DNA of 64,000 nucleotides from Gillisella vitis (GTDB lineage Bacteria; Pseudomonadota; Alphaproteobacteria; Rhizobiales; Rhizobiaceae): NCBI RefSeq assembly GCF_021559775.1, contig NZ_CP056047.1, positions 558,001 to 622,000 of the forward strand, read 5' to 3'. Shown piece by piece: positions 24,608 to 34,458 of this stretch (position 1 is its first letter; each line of letters starts with the position of its first letter). The notes under the pieces were generated by a model. It saw only the letters and a program-made list of their open reading frames with translations, ran no database searches and was not told where the DNA came from. The position numbers and the translations under genes were made by a program.

Positions 24608-24640
24608 GGAGCGTTTCCACTTTTCCTGAAAATGCTCTAG
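24608..24640. repeat. fragment of the RIME-like repeat
   Basis: GAGCGTTTCCACTTTTCCTG...GCTCTAGG has the right-end signature of the dispersed element, between pyrE and the nucleotidyltransferase-like gene. The rest of 24477-24710 shows no convincing gene. Confidence 0.45.
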
Positions 24641-24710
24641 GCAAGTGCCGATACTCTGATCTCCGTCGTTGTTGAATTTGCACCATTTGGGATCGCCACA
24701 GCTCTCATGT

Positions 24711-25304
24711 TTAATGATTGTCGCTGTACCATTTTTCAAATTCTTGAAACGTCCGCACGCCATGATCCATCACGGCCTCATAGACCAATGCACTTGGAAT
24801 TTTCAGCAGGGTTTTATCTCTCTCAGCCAGGACCTGTTTAATTTGTAGAATGACTGCGCGGTCCGTATCTGACAGGCGGGGTAGCAAGGTTTTTAAGTGG
24901 TTCAGGTCCGGTTGTTTTTCTGGCATGTCAACCAGCCAAATATCCAGTGTCCAATCGGTCCCGTCCGTCATTCGGACTGACAGCCATAGATATAAGCCGT
25001 CAGGATATTTTTCCGGTTCTATGTTCCAATTTCCGGTGTCATTTCGGAAACGAACGGCCACGACATAATCGGTTATTTGCATCAGGCGTGCTGCTATGCC
25101 TGCAAATGCAGCGAGTGCGTTATTATCCAGACAATCGCAGGCCACTGTTATGTCAATGTCTCGCCGGACCATCAGCCCCATAGCGGAACTGCCGACACGG
25201 GTTGGGCGGCCGATTTCTCTGAGAAGCGCGTTCAGGTCCAGGACCCGAACAACTTCGTCTGCCTCCAACTGCATCTGCCTTTGAGCATCGAGAAGTTCTT
25301 GCAT
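24711..25304 (-). CDS. nucleotidyltransferase-like protein
   Basis: 197 aa. A minimal nucleotidyltransferase signature appears as GRPTRVGSSAMGLMVRRDID (GS...DxD type, about residues 33-52), followed by a beta-rich core (LWLSVRMTDGTDWTLDIWLV) containing another Asp pair. It could transfer a nucleotidyl group or be a catalytically weak relative. AGGAG lies 9 nt before ATG 25304. A reversed fragment of the RIME-like repeat (25316-25367) lies just upstream. No operon partner. Confidence 0.6.
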   Translation of the reverse strand: MQELLDAQRQMQLEADEVVRVLDLNALLREIGRPTRVGSSAMGLMVRRDIDITVACDCLDNNALAAFAGIAARLMQITDYVVAVRFRNDTGNWNIEPEKYPDGLYLWLSVRMTDGTDWTLDIWLVDMPEKQPDLNHLKTLLPRLSDTDRAVILQIKQVLAERDKTLLKIPSALVYEAVMDHGVRTFQEFEKWYSDNH

Positions 25305-25315
25305 GTCGGCATCTC

Positions 25316-25367
25316 CTAGAGTTTGCCTTAGGAAAAGTGGTGCCGGTTTTCTGCACGGTGCCGTAGG
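25316..25367. repeat. reversed fragment of the RIME-like repeat
   Basis: CTAGAGTTTGCCTTAGGAAA and AGTGGTGCCGGTTTTCTGCA match the end of the element in the opposite orientation, in the 5' region of the nucleotidyltransferase-like gene. Confidence 0.5.
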
Positions 25368-25565
25368 CCGTTTCTGCAATTGGCTTGGAAGCAAAGAAAC
25401 ATCTTTTGTTGAAAGTTATAAACCAAAAATCGACTTCGCCGATGTGAGTATCATTTGGACTCCGCTCATCCGGCTTGGTGTATGAGCCTGTCTTTAATAC
25501 CCTATGCGAGGCGACGCAAAGAGGGCAGGGGGCAGCGCAGCCACCCCCCTACTTCATTCCTCACC

Positions 25566-27752
25566 TCAAGACGCCATCGCATAGCGTTGCTGCTGGCCAT
25601 AGCCTCCGGCATTGGTGCGGAAGCGCTGGACCATCTGGGCGAGGTGTTCGGTTTCCTGGGTGAGGCTCTGGGCCGCTGCGGTGGTTTGTTCCACCATGGC
25701 GGCGTTCTGCTGGGTGACCTTGTCCATCTGGTCGCCAGCGGCGGTGACTTCGCGCAGCGAGGTCGCCTGTTCGCGGGCGGCGTTGGCGATGTCGGTAATG
25801 GTGGTGCTCATCTCGACCACCTGCTCGACGATTTCCTTCAGCGAGGCACCGGATGCGGTGACGAGGCCGACGCCGGTCTCGACTTGCGCGCTGGAGGTGG
25901 AGATCAGTGCCTTGATCTCCTTGGCGGCATTGGCCGAACGCTGGGCGAGTTCGCGCACTTCCTGGGCAACCACCGCAAAGCCCTTACCGGCTTCACCGGC
26001 GCGGGCGGCTTCCACACCGGCATTCAGGGCCAGAAGATTGGTCTGGAAGGCAATCTCATCGATGACGCCGATGATGTTGCCGATCTTTTCCGATGAGCCC
26101 TGGATGGCAGTCATCGCTTCCACGGCCCGGGCAACAATGTCGCCGCCCTTGGCGGCATTGTCGCGGGCGGCGGTAACGGCATGTTGCGCACGGCCTGCGC
26201 CTTCGGCGGTGCCGTTGACGCCGCGCGACACATCGCCCAGTGCGGCAATGGTTTCTTCCAGCGAGGCGGCCTGCTGTTCGGTGCGGCGTGCCAGATCGTT
26301 GGAGGCGGCGGAGATTTCGCCAAGGCCGGAGCGGATCGTGCTGACGGTGGAGACCACCGAGCCCATCGCGTCCTCAAGCGCTGCGACCGAGGTGTTGAAA
26401 TTCTGGCGGATCGCCTCGAATTCCGGTGCGACATGGGTGTTCATCCGCACAGTCAGGTCGCCTGCGGCCAGCGCGTCGAAGCCTGCCTGGACCTGCTGGA
26501 CGAAATGGCGAAGATCTTCCGCCTTGGCCAGTTCCAGCGCCGTCTGGCGCTCGCGGTCGCTCTCGACGCTGGCCCTGAGCTTTTCCTGTTCCGACTGCAC
26601 GGACCGGCCATTGGCGAGATCAAGGCGGAAGCTGTCGAGGGCCGAGGCCAGCATGCCGAATTCGTCGCTGCGGGTCTTGCCGGTCACTTCCGTCTGGTAA
26701 TCGCCACCGCCCATGCGGCGCACGGCGGCCACCACGTCGCCCAGCGGCCGGCGCACGATCAGGATGGAAACGCCGTAGATCATCACCAGGGCAATGACCA
26801 GCAGGATCAACCCGCTGATGGCCGTGGAGGTCACCTGGGCGACGACCGGTTCCGAAAAGGTTTTGGCGGGAACATCGAGAACGGCCGCCCAGGTCTTGTT
26901 CATGCCCGGCGCCGTGAAAGGAAAGACCAGCCGCGTCGCACCATCCGGCAGGCCGTGAAGGATGCGCATCCTGCCATCGGCAAGGGCGGCCTTGACATCG
27001 GAGGCACCCGTATCGCCATAGGGCTTCATCAGCGTATCCTTGTCGGGATGCACCAGCCAGTTTCCGTTATCGGCCACCAGCATCACCCGACCGCCGTCAA
27101 ACGGTGTCATGGCGCTGATCGAGGCGGAAAGATCGCCCAGTTGGACGTCAACGCCAGCAAGACCGATGATCTTGCCCTTGACGACGACGGGGGTTGAAAC
27201 CGAGGTCAAAAGCTTGCCCGTGGTGGAAATATACGGTTGGGTAATCAACCCCTTGCCGGTTGACAAGGGTTCCGCATACCATTGGTCGGCGGTCTTGGTG
27301 ACCCAGGTGGAAAATTCCAGGTTACCGCTATCATCCTTGGTCCAGTAAGCGGCGAAAATCCCGACCTTGTTGCTGCCCTCGGTGCCTTGCAGCTTCAGTT
27401 CCTGCGGGGCTTCCGGCACTTCGGTCATCCAGGCACCGAACATGGTTTTGTAATGGGTCGGTACGCCTTTCAACAGCGCAATCACGTCGGTGCGGTTGCG
27501 TGAGCCGTTTTCGATCAGGCCGGACAGGCTGCCGGCCACACTGGTTCCGGCGGAGACGACATCGGTGATCTGCACGGCGACCTGATTGGCGACCGATGCC
27601 GCCTTTTCGGAGGCCAGCGCCACCACTTGGTCATTTACGCGCTTGCTGGTTTCCCAGCCGCTAAATGCCGTATAGGACGCAATGAGCGCCGCCATCGCGG
27701 CGCCTGCCGCCAGCATTAGTTTTCCTGAAACAGTCCTTACCTGCATACTCAT
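25566..27752 (-). CDS. methyl-accepting chemotaxis protein (dCache sensor) 1
   Basis: 728 aa transmembrane chemoreceptor. TM1 lies at about residues 9-30, a periplasmic dCache-like sensor at ~35-300 ([43 protein letters not shown]), TM2 near 305-330, then HAMP and the signalling hairpin with tip [20 protein letters not shown]. No NWETF-type CheR-binding tail (ends RYAMAS). ATG 27752 has AGGGGG upstream. It is about as long as, and strongly similar to, the receptor upstream (27961-30147), so the pair arose by duplication. Confidence 0.93.
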   Translation of the reverse strand: MSMQVRTVSGKLMLAAGAAMAALIASYTAFSGWETSKRVNDQVVALASEKAASVANQVAVQITDVVSAGTSVAGSLSGLIENGSRNRTDVIALLKGVPTHYKTMFGAWMTEVPEAPQELKLQGTEGSNKVGIFAAYWTKDDSGNLEFSTWVTKTADQWYAEPLSTGKGLITQPYISTTGKLLTSVSTPVVVKGKIIGLAGVDVQLGDLSASISAMTPFDGGRVMLVADNGNWLVHPDKDTLMKPYGDTGASDVKAALADGRMRILHGLPDGATRLVFPFTAPGMNKTWAAVLDVPAKTFSEPVVAQVTSTAISGLILLVIALVMIYGVSILIVRRPLGDVVAAVRRMGGGDYQTEVTGKTRSDEFGMLASALDSFRLDLANGRSVQSEQEKLRASVESDRERQTALELAKAEDLRHFVQQVQAGFDALAAGDLTVRMNTHVAPEFEAIRQNFNTSVAALEDAMGSVVSTVSTIRSGLGEISAASNDLARRTEQQAASLEETIAALGDVSRGVNGTAEGAGRAQHAVTAARDNAAKGGDIVARAVEAMTAIQGSSEKIGNIIGVIDEIAFQTNLLALNAGVEAARAGEAGKGFAVVAQEVRELAQRSANAAKEIKALISTSSAQVETGVGLVTASGASLKEIVEQVVEMSTTITDIANAAREQATSLREVTAAGDQMDKVTQQNAAMVEQTTAAAQSLTQETEHLAQMVQRFRTNAGGYGQQQRYAMAS

Positions 27753-27960
27753 TGCAACCAACCCCCTCGGTTTGCCGAATTTAGGCTAAGGTTGCATAGA
27801 GATTCTAACGAAAGTCTAAGGCCGGACCTGCATTGCTGCACCGCACCCACCTTTTTTGTGAAAAAATTATTCCACTCGCGAAACCGTGAAAGCGAAATGC
27901 CGCCGAGTCATCCGGCGGCATCTATTTGCTTACCTTAGGGACGAATACCTGATGCCAATC

Positions 27961-30147
27961 TCACGACGCCTTGGCGTAGCGCTGGGGCTGGCTGGAATTG
28001 GCGGAATTGGTCCGGAAACGCCGGACCATATGAGCAAGATTTTCGGTTTCCTGGGCAAGGTTCTGGGCTGCGGCGGTGGTTTCTTCCACCATGGCGGCAT
28101 TCTGCTGGGTAACCTTGTCCATGACATCGCCCGCATTCGTCACTTCGCGCAGCGATGTAGCCTGTTCGCGGGCCGAATTGGCAATGTCTGTGATTGTCGA
28201 ACTCATATTGGCGACCTGGTCGACAATCTGTTGCAACGAGGTCCCCGAGGCGCTGACGAGATGGACCCCGGTTTCCACCTGGGCGCTGGAGGTGGAGATC
28301 AGCGTCTTGATTTCGCGGGCCGCATTGGCGGAGCGCTGGGCGAGTTCGCGCACTTCCTGTGCCACCACGGCAAAACCCTTGCCGGATTCCCCGGCGCGGG
28401 CCGCTTCCACCCCGGCATTCAGGGCCAGAAGATTGGTCTGGAAGGCAATTTCGTCGATGACGCCGATGATATTGCCAATCTTTTCGGATGAGCCCTGGAT
28501 GGCGGTCATCGCCTCTATGGCGCGGGAGACAATGTCTCCGCCCTTGGCGGCATTGTCGCGGGTGGCGGTGACGACGGTCTGCGCCCGGCCAGCCCCATCG
28601 GCTGTGCCGTCGATGGCGCGTGACACATCGCCGAGTGCTGCAATGGTTTCTTCCAGCGATGCGGCCTGCTGTTCGGTGCGCCGCGCCAGATCGTTGGAGG
28701 CGGCCGAGATTTCGCCAAGACCGGACCGGATCGTGCCAATTGCGTGAACAACGGCGCCGATCGCTTCTTCAAGGCTTGCCACTGAGGTGTTGAAATTCTG
28801 GCGGATGGATTCGAATTCCGGTGCGACATTGTCCTGCATGCGCACGGTCAGATCGCCTGCTGCCAGGGCATCGAATCCAGCCTGGACCTGCCGGACAAAT
28901 TGCAGCAAATCTTCGGCCTTGGCCTTTTCCAGCGCGCTCTGGCGTTCCCGGTCCTGTTCCACGCTTTTGCGCAGGGAATCCTGCTCCTGCTGCACGCGCA
29001 GGCCATTGGAGAGTTCCCGTCGGAACTGGTCGAGTGCTGTCGCCAAAGTGCCAAATTCGTCGTGACGCTCCGTTCCGGCAATCGGTTTATCGTAATCGCC
29101 ACCGGCCATCACACGCACACCTGCCACCACATTTGCCAATGGCCGGCGTACGATCAGCGTCGAGACAAAATAAATCAGGCACAGACCGATCGTCAGCATG
29201 ATCAGGCAACTGGAGGATATGGCGATGATCTGTTCCTTGATCGGGCCTGTGAAGGTCTTTTCCGGAATGTCCAGCACGGTGGCCCAGGTCTTGTTCATGC
29301 CGGGGCTGGTAAAGGGAAAGACAATGCGTGTCGCGCCATCCGGCAGACCATGGATGACGCGCGTCTTGCCATCGGCAAGCGCCGCCTTGACCTCGGCGGC
29401 CCCGGTATCGGCATAGTCCTTCATCATCAGCGACTTGTCGGCATTCACAAGCCATTTGCCGTTATCGGCCAGCAGCATGATGCGGCCATCTTCGAAGGGC
29501 CGCAAAGCGCTGATTGTCGCGGCAAGATCGTCCAGCTTGATATCGACGCCCGCCAGGCCGACAATCTTGCCATTCACCCTTACCGGCAAGGATACCGATG
29601 TCAGCAACTGACCGGTGGTCGAGATATAAGGCTGGGTGATCAAGCTCTTGCCGGTTGCCAGAGGTTCGGCATACCATTGATCGGTGGTTTTGATCTCCCA
29701 GGTGGAAAATCCCAGCTTGCCGCTGTCGTCCTTGGTCCAATAGGCCGTGAACAGACCCTGTTTATTGGTGCCCTCAGCGCCCTGCAGCTTGAGATCCGCG
29801 GGGACCTCAGGCAATTCGGTCATCCATGCGCCAAACATGCTTGGATATTGGGGCGGAATGTTTTTCAGCGAGGCGATGACATCGGCGCGGCTGCCTGCGC
29901 CGTTTTCAATCAATCCAGACAGGCTGGCCGCGACGCTGGTCGCTGAGGAAACCACATTGGTAATATCTGCGGTTACCTGCCTGGAGGCAAGCTCGGCCTT
30001 TTGCGTCGCCACAGCGACGATATTGTCGCTCAGCTGCGTTTTGGTAGCGAATATGCCGACAATTGAGAAGCCGCCCAGAGAGATCGTTATCACGACTCCT
30101 GCCGCCAGCAGGAGCTTTGCTGAAACCGATTGCACTGGCATTTTCAT
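27961..30147 (-). CDS. methyl-accepting chemotaxis protein (dCache sensor) 2
   Basis: 728 aa, same architecture as the next receptor: TM1, dCache-type sensor ([45 protein letters not shown]), TM2, HAMP and the conserved tip [20 protein letters not shown]. The sensor halves differ more than the signalling halves, so the two receptors probably read related but distinct small ligands such as amino or organic acids (family expectation only). GGAG 8 nt before ATG 30147. A 13-nt-loop hairpin (30294-30336) lies upstream. Confidence 0.93.
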   Translation of the reverse strand: MKMPVQSVSAKLLLAAGVVITISLGGFSIVGIFATKTQLSDNIVAVATQKAELASRQVTADITNVVSSATSVAASLSGLIENGAGSRADVIASLKNIPPQYPSMFGAWMTELPEVPADLKLQGAEGTNKQGLFTAYWTKDDSGKLGFSTWEIKTTDQWYAEPLATGKSLITQPYISTTGQLLTSVSLPVRVNGKIVGLAGVDIKLDDLAATISALRPFEDGRIMLLADNGKWLVNADKSLMMKDYADTGAAEVKAALADGKTRVIHGLPDGATRIVFPFTSPGMNKTWATVLDIPEKTFTGPIKEQIIAISSSCLIMLTIGLCLIYFVSTLIVRRPLANVVAGVRVMAGGDYDKPIAGTERHDEFGTLATALDQFRRELSNGLRVQQEQDSLRKSVEQDRERQSALEKAKAEDLLQFVRQVQAGFDALAAGDLTVRMQDNVAPEFESIRQNFNTSVASLEEAIGAVVHAIGTIRSGLGEISAASNDLARRTEQQAASLEETIAALGDVSRAIDGTADGAGRAQTVVTATRDNAAKGGDIVSRAIEAMTAIQGSSEKIGNIIGVIDEIAFQTNLLALNAGVEAARAGESGKGFAVVAQEVRELAQRSANAAREIKTLISTSSAQVETGVHLVSASGTSLQQIVDQVANMSSTITDIANSAREQATSLREVTNAGDVMDKVTQQNAAMVEETTAAAQNLAQETENLAHMVRRFRTNSANSSQPQRYAKAS

Positions 30148-30293
30148 CAAATGACTCCGATTGGTTGTAAGGCCTGCGGAACCATATCTTTGATTTTCTA
30201 AATAAATGCTAATGTTCGGTGTTCAAATCCAAATAGCCTGCCGAAATAGCGTCACGGATGGCAAGGATGCACCTGCGCCCAGCTTTGAAGGAT

Positions 30294-30336
30294 TTGCAAA
30301 TATCTCAAACGCATCGGGTGCTTGAGATATTTGCAA
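30294..30336. repeat. 13-nt-loop hairpin family, copy C
   Basis: TTGCAAATATCTCAA (30294-30308) and TTGAGATATTTGCAA (30322-30336) are perfect complements with a 13-nt loop. It lies between MCP 2 and the 129-aa gene. A 26-codon ORF (30267-30347, MHLRPALKDLQISQTHRVLE...) runs through it and aligns with the ORF at copy B. Confidence 0.8.
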
Positions 30337-30357
30337 GGAGAGCATGACAGGTCCGTC

Positions 30358-30747
30358 TTAGACGAACTGGCTAAGGCCCGGGACGGATGCCACGACCTTG
30401 TCCACGACTTCGTCACCGGCATGTTCGCGGGCAATGGCCATGGTTTCCTTGGCAAGTGCCGAAATTTCTCCCATGCCAAGCCCGAGGCTCATCAATTGCT
30501 GGCCGAGACCCATGATGCCGCCGCCGCCGATGGCGCTCATCAGGCCACCCAGCAGGCCGCCGCTGTTGCCTTCGCCATTGTGCATGGCCACCAGTTCAGG
30601 CGCGCCGGGCATGGCTTCGATCATCCGGGCTACCGCGCCGTCATCGGCTTCGCGCTGCAAAAAGCCCAGCATCATGCCAAGCGCCTTTTCCGCCGTGTCC
30701 GGGGCGATGCCGACATTGTCGGAAATGCGGGTGACCAATTCGCTCAT
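30358..30747 (-). CDS. DUF2780/DUF2267-like small protein
   Basis: 129 aa. Helical N-terminus (MSELVTRISDNVGIAPDTAE), a DDGAVARMIEAMPGAPELV segment, a Gly-rich centre (NSGGLLGGLMSAIGGGGIMG), then a helical end finishing VASVPGLSQFV. This order resembles the DUF2780 (VcgC/VcgE) or DUF2267 families of unknown function; assignment is tentative. GAGGAG before ATG 30747. Single gene between the receptors and the HerA-like ATPase. Confidence 0.65.
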   Translation of the reverse strand: MSELVTRISDNVGIAPDTAEKALGMMLGFLQREADDGAVARMIEAMPGAPELVAMHNGEGNSGGLLGGLMSAIGGGGIMGLGQQLMSLGLGMGEISALAKETMAIAREHAGDEVVDKVVASVPGLSQFV

Positions 30748-31036
30748 GGGATGCTCCTCAAAGGTTTTTTGACGTTCACGTCAACGTAATTTACTCAGGC
30801 CGCAAACTCAAGCGGCAAGCGCCTTCAATCTGCTCAAAGCCGTGTGAAACCGCTGACGGAGTTGAGGATGTTCCATATTCTGCTAAGAACAACAAGTGCA
30901 TGACCGAAGGGGCATTCGGCGATTGTACACGTCCTTCAGTCGAAACCGATTGAGGGAGAAGACCATGCAGCGCTTATGTGTTTGATAAGACGCGCCGTGC
31001 TGGCTTTGTGGAAGCGTGTCGAGGGGATGTGACGCG

Positions 31037-32620
31037 ATGCTTGAAGATGGAAAATTGTTTCTCGGTGCCAGCCGCAAGCCGGATGATGCGTTCAACGCAC
31101 CGGAATATCTGGATCTGAAACTTGCCAACCGCCACGGCCTGATTACCGGCGCGACAGGCACCGGCAAGACCGTGACGCTGCAAATCCTGGCCGAAGGGTT
31201 CGCCAGTGCGGGTGTTCCGGTGTTCTGCGCCGACATCAAGGGTGATCTGTCGGGCATCGCCGCGCCGGGGGAGGCCAAGGATTTCCTGATCAAGCGCGCT
31301 GAGGAGATCGGGCTTTCGCCCTATCCCTTCGAGGAATTTCCGGTCACCTTCTGGGATCTCTACGGCGAAAAGGGCCACAGGGTCCGCACCACCATCGCCG
31401 AAATGGGGCCGCTTCTGCTGGCCCGGCTGATGGAGGCCTCGGAAGCCCAGGAGGGCGTGCTGAACATTGCCTTCAAAATCGCCGATGAGGGCGGGCTGGC
31501 GCTGCTGGACCTCAAGGATTTGCAGGCGCTGCTGAGCTATATGGCGGAAAATTCCAGCACCCTGTCCGGCCAATTCGGGCTGATCTCCAAGTCCTCGGTT
31601 GGCTCGCTGCAACGGGCGCTGCTGCTGCTGGAAAGCCAGGGTGCCGACCAGTTTTTCGGCGAACCGGCGCTGTCGATCCAGGATATCATGCGGGTTGCGC
31701 CGGATGGGCGCGGGACGATTTCGGTGCTGGCCGCCGACCGACTGATGATGAACCCACGGCTTTATGCCACGTTCCTGCTCTGGCTGCTGTCAGAACTGTT
31801 CGAGGAACTGCCTGAAGTTGGCGATATGGCTCAGCCCAAACTGGTATTTTTCTTCGATGAGGCGCATCTCTTGTTTCGCGATGCGCCGAAAGTTCTTGTC
31901 GAGCGGGTGGAGCAGGTGGTGCGGCTGATCCGCTCCAAGGGCGTCGGGGTCTATTTCGTCACGCAAAATCCGCTGGATGTGCCTGAAACCATTCTGGCGC
32001 AATTGGGCAACCGGGTGCAGCACGCACTGCGCGCCTATACGCCCCGCGAACAGAAGGCGGTAAAGACCGCCGCCGAAACCTTCCGGCCCAATCCGGCCTT
32101 TTCCTGCGAAGAGGCGATTACGGCACTCGGCACCGGTGAGGCCCTGGTCTCGACCCTTCAGGGCAAAGGCGTGCCTTCCATGGTGGAGCGCACCCTGATC
32201 CGCCCGCCCTCCGCCCGCATCGGCCCGCTGACCGACAGCGAACGGGCGACAATCATCGGCGCCAGCCCGATGGCGAACCTCTATGATCGCACCATAGACC
32301 GGCACTCGGCCTTCGAAATCCTGGCGGAACGGGCCGAAAAAGCTGCTGGACGCAGCGGGGCCGACGATAGAACCGATGACGGTGCCGAAGGCACCAGCGC
32401 CGCCAGCCGCTGGAAATTGCCGGGCTTTGGCGATGAAGCACCAGAGCAAAAAACCACCACCACCCGCCAAGTGCCTGACCGCACCGCACCCCCCGGCCGC
32501 CAACGCCAAACGGTGATCGAAGCGGCAATGAAAAGCGCTGCCCGCTCCCTGGCCAGCCAGGTCGCCAACCAGCTCGGCCGGGCGCTGGTGCGGGGGATTT
32601 TGGGGAGCTTGAAGCGGTAG
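31037..32620 (+). CDS. HerA-like ATPase, DUF853 family
   Basis: 527 aa. Walker A LITGATGTGKTVTLQILAEG near residue 35, Walker B KLVFFFDEAHLLF near 275, sensor-like VYFVTQNPLDVPETILAQLG, and an arginine-rich finger region NRVQHALRAYTPREQKAVK. The family is a stand-alone FtsK/HerA-type ATPase, common in proteobacteria. The C-terminal ~120 residues are low complexity with a basic end (SLASQVANQLGRALVRGIL). It directly precedes the PARIS-like pair but codon use is that of the host, so it is probably a core gene. Confidence 0.88.
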   Translation: MLEDGKLFLGASRKPDDAFNAPEYLDLKLANRHGLITGATGTGKTVTLQILAEGFASAGVPVFCADIKGDLSGIAAPGEAKDFLIKRAEEIGLSPYPFEEFPVTFWDLYGEKGHRVRTTIAEMGPLLLARLMEASEAQEGVLNIAFKIADEGGLALLDLKDLQALLSYMAENSSTLSGQFGLISKSSVGSLQRALLLLESQGADQFFGEPALSIQDIMRVAPDGRGTISVLAADRLMMNPRLYATFLLWLLSELFEELPEVGDMAQPKLVFFFDEAHLLFRDAPKVLVERVEQVVRLIRSKGVGVYFVTQNPLDVPETILAQLGNRVQHALRAYTPREQKAVKTAAETFRPNPAFSCEEAITALGTGEALVSTLQGKGVPSMVERTLIRPPSARIGPLTDSERATIIGASPMANLYDRTIDRHSAFEILAERAEKAAGRSGADDRTDDGAEGTSAASRWKLPGFGDEAPEQKTTTTRQVPDRTAPPGRQRQTVIEAAMKSAARSLASQVANQLGRALVRGILGSLKR

Positions 32621-33006
32621 GGTGGGGTATTTGGTGGGTGCTGTTTGGTGGGAGTGGGCAAGAGGTTTGATCACTGAATAGGCGCGCCTTGGGCCTTGCG
32701 CCTTCAATTCGGAAATTTTAGTTCCTAATCGAGCATCCTAAAAGCGGCCTTTCATCGTGATGTAGCAACAATTCTGTTAAGGGCTGGAATCCGAGTGAGA
32801 GAAGTGCACTACCTTGCCCTGCTCTGTCAAATCGCGCTCTGCATATCATCGTTTCCTTCTCGCGAAGTTGTTCTGGTTCTCGGCGACAATCAGCTCATCG
32901 AATGCACTGAGGCGCCCGAGAAGTGGATAGTGCAAGCAATCAATGGTTGCTATGCCATAATTCCTTGGCTAAGAAAGATATAAAATTAAGGGGGGGTGAT
33001 TTCGGG
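32621..33006. other. spacer before the AAA/DUF4435 pair
   Basis: About 385 bp with falling GC content. An ORF at 32795-32983 has no recognisable sequence or ribosome site. A purine-rich Shine-Dalgarno (AAGGGGGGG) lies just before the ATP-binding gene. The change in composition marks the left edge of a probable acquired module. Confidence 0.4.
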
Positions 33007-34458
33007 ATGGAAAATTTCACACGCCGAATTGCGGTTAAGGGCCTTCATGGAAGAATATCATTTGATGTTTCTTTGAATCCAGATCTCAATATTATTTATG
33101 GAAAGAATGGTCTGGGAAAGACTACATTACTACATATCATAGCCAATATTTCAGATGGCGATCTTTATAGATTTTACCATCTAAATTTTTCTGAAATAAT
33201 AATAGAGAGTAATAGTGGTAATATCCTAATACTTAATAAAAATGAAGGGATCGTCTCTGTCTCGCTGGATGGAGATGCCGTATTCTCCTACGGAGGTCAC
33301 GTAGAAACGACGCAATCGAACTACCAGAAGCTGGCGCTGGGAGATGTTGGCGACACAATTCGGAAGATTTTTGGCGGCAGGTCATGTTATTTGCCGGCGT
33401 TTCGTTCGGTTCTCGAAAGATCACGAGAGATTTATGGAGCAAGTACTGAGGAGGCTCGCGGGCCGAACTATGATGAACTCGTCAGGATTGAGGAATTAAT
33501 TCAGGCTAGAGGCGCTGTAAAAAGCAACACCTATTATTCCCGGGATCTTGCAGCGCGTAATACTGCTTTGAAAACGATACGTTGCCGTGCATGGTTTGGC
33601 GCAATGGTTCCAGTCATCAGATATCCATCAATCGCTGATGTCGCCGAAGGCCTATCAGAAGAATGGAGCAGCGCAAATATCAGAACAAGCCGTTTGGAGC
33701 AGGACCAGTATGAACAAGCTTTTCTCGATATTTTCGAAGCAATCCTATTAGAGAGAAACACGACGTCTCCCGAAAGCTTGACTTCAGATGGTGACGTAGG
33801 AAGCCAAAATGATATCCTTTCGAGCATCAGCGATCTCCTTAATGATGAGACGTTAAAAACCCGATCAGACCGAACCAGCAAGACCTACGACCGCCTTCTT
33901 GACATAGCTCGGGCAGCCGGACGCGAAGGAACTAAATATAATTCTGTCCTCGAAATCTATCGTAAACTACTTAAAACCAGGAAAGAAACTCGCGAAGAAG
34001 CTTACAAGCCACTCGTAGACTTCGAGGCCGCAGTCAATACTTTTCTCGACGGCAAGGAACTTCGAGTTGGATTCGACGGAGATCCAGCTAATAGACGGGC
34101 TTCAAGGGGGGAACGAGTAAGGATCTATCCTGACCAAGGAAAGTCATATCCCGTTCGAGCCTTGTCTTCCGGTGAACGTCAGATCGCTACGATTCTATTC
34201 GCCGCGAGTCGTTCATCCGTGACACCAGGAAGCCTTCTTATAGACGAACCTGAGCTTTCTTTGCATGTCGATTGGCAACGTCATATTTTAAAAGAACTAA
34301 TAAAGCAAAATCCAGATAGGCAGATTATTGCCTGTACGCACTCGCCCGAGGTTGGAGCTGATCACAAGAAAAGCATTCTTTTCTTCCGCCCAACTGTATT
34401 CGAGGCTTCGAGCGACGAATTGAGTGATGAGGATTTGCTGGGAGGAGATAGTGAGTGA
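33007..34458 (+). CDS. AAA/ABC-type ATPase, PARIS AriA-like
   Basis: 483 aa. Walker A IIYGKNGLGKTTLLHIIA (near residue 30), ABC-like signature VRALSSGERQIATILFAASR (~385), Walker B GSLLIDEPELSLHVDWQ and a H-loop-like IIACTHSPEVG. This is the AAA_15/AAA_21 arrangement of AriA. The middle ~250 residues are variable. Base composition is visibly AT-richer than the neighbours. The start at 33007 (MENFTRRIAV) follows a strong Shine-Dalgarno. The gene overlaps the next by 8 bp. In PARIS, AriA holds AriB inactive and releases it on sensing phage anti-restriction proteins. Confidence 0.8.
   Translation: MENFTRRIAVKGLHGRISFDVSLNPDLNIIYGKNGLGKTTLLHIIANISDGDLYRFYHLNFSEIIIESNSGNILILNKNEGIVSVSLDGDAVFSYGGHVETTQSNYQKLALGDVGDTIRKIFGGRSCYLPAFRSVLERSREIYGASTEEARGPNYDELVRIEELIQARGAVKSNTYYSRDLAARNTALKTIRCRAWFGAMVPVIRYPSIADVAEGLSEEWSSANIRTSRLEQDQYEQAFLDIFEAILLERNTTSPESLTSDGDVGSQNDILSSISDLLNDETLKTRSDRTSKTYDRLLDIARAAGREGTKYNSVLEIYRKLLKTRKETREEAYKPLVDFEAAVNTFLDGKELRVGFDGDPANRRASRGERVRIYPDQGKSYPVRALSSGERQIATILFAASRSSVTPGSLLIDEPELSLHVDWQRHILKELIKQNPDRQIIACTHSPEVGADHKKSILFFRPTVFEASSDELSDEDLLGGDSE

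Noticed and set aside
24569-24763. 64-codon minus-strand ORF between pyrE and the nucleotidyltransferase-like gene
   Set aside because: Contains a RIME-like fragment and overlaps the neighbouring gene end; no ribosome site.
31037-32620. HerA-like ATPase as part of the neighbouring defence pair
   Set aside because: Composition matches the host chromosome and the DUF853 family is widespread as a single gene; 385 bp separate it from the AriA-like gene.
32795-32983. 62-codon ORF before the AriA-like gene
   Set aside because: GTG start without a ribosome site, no similarity recognised; probably leader DNA.
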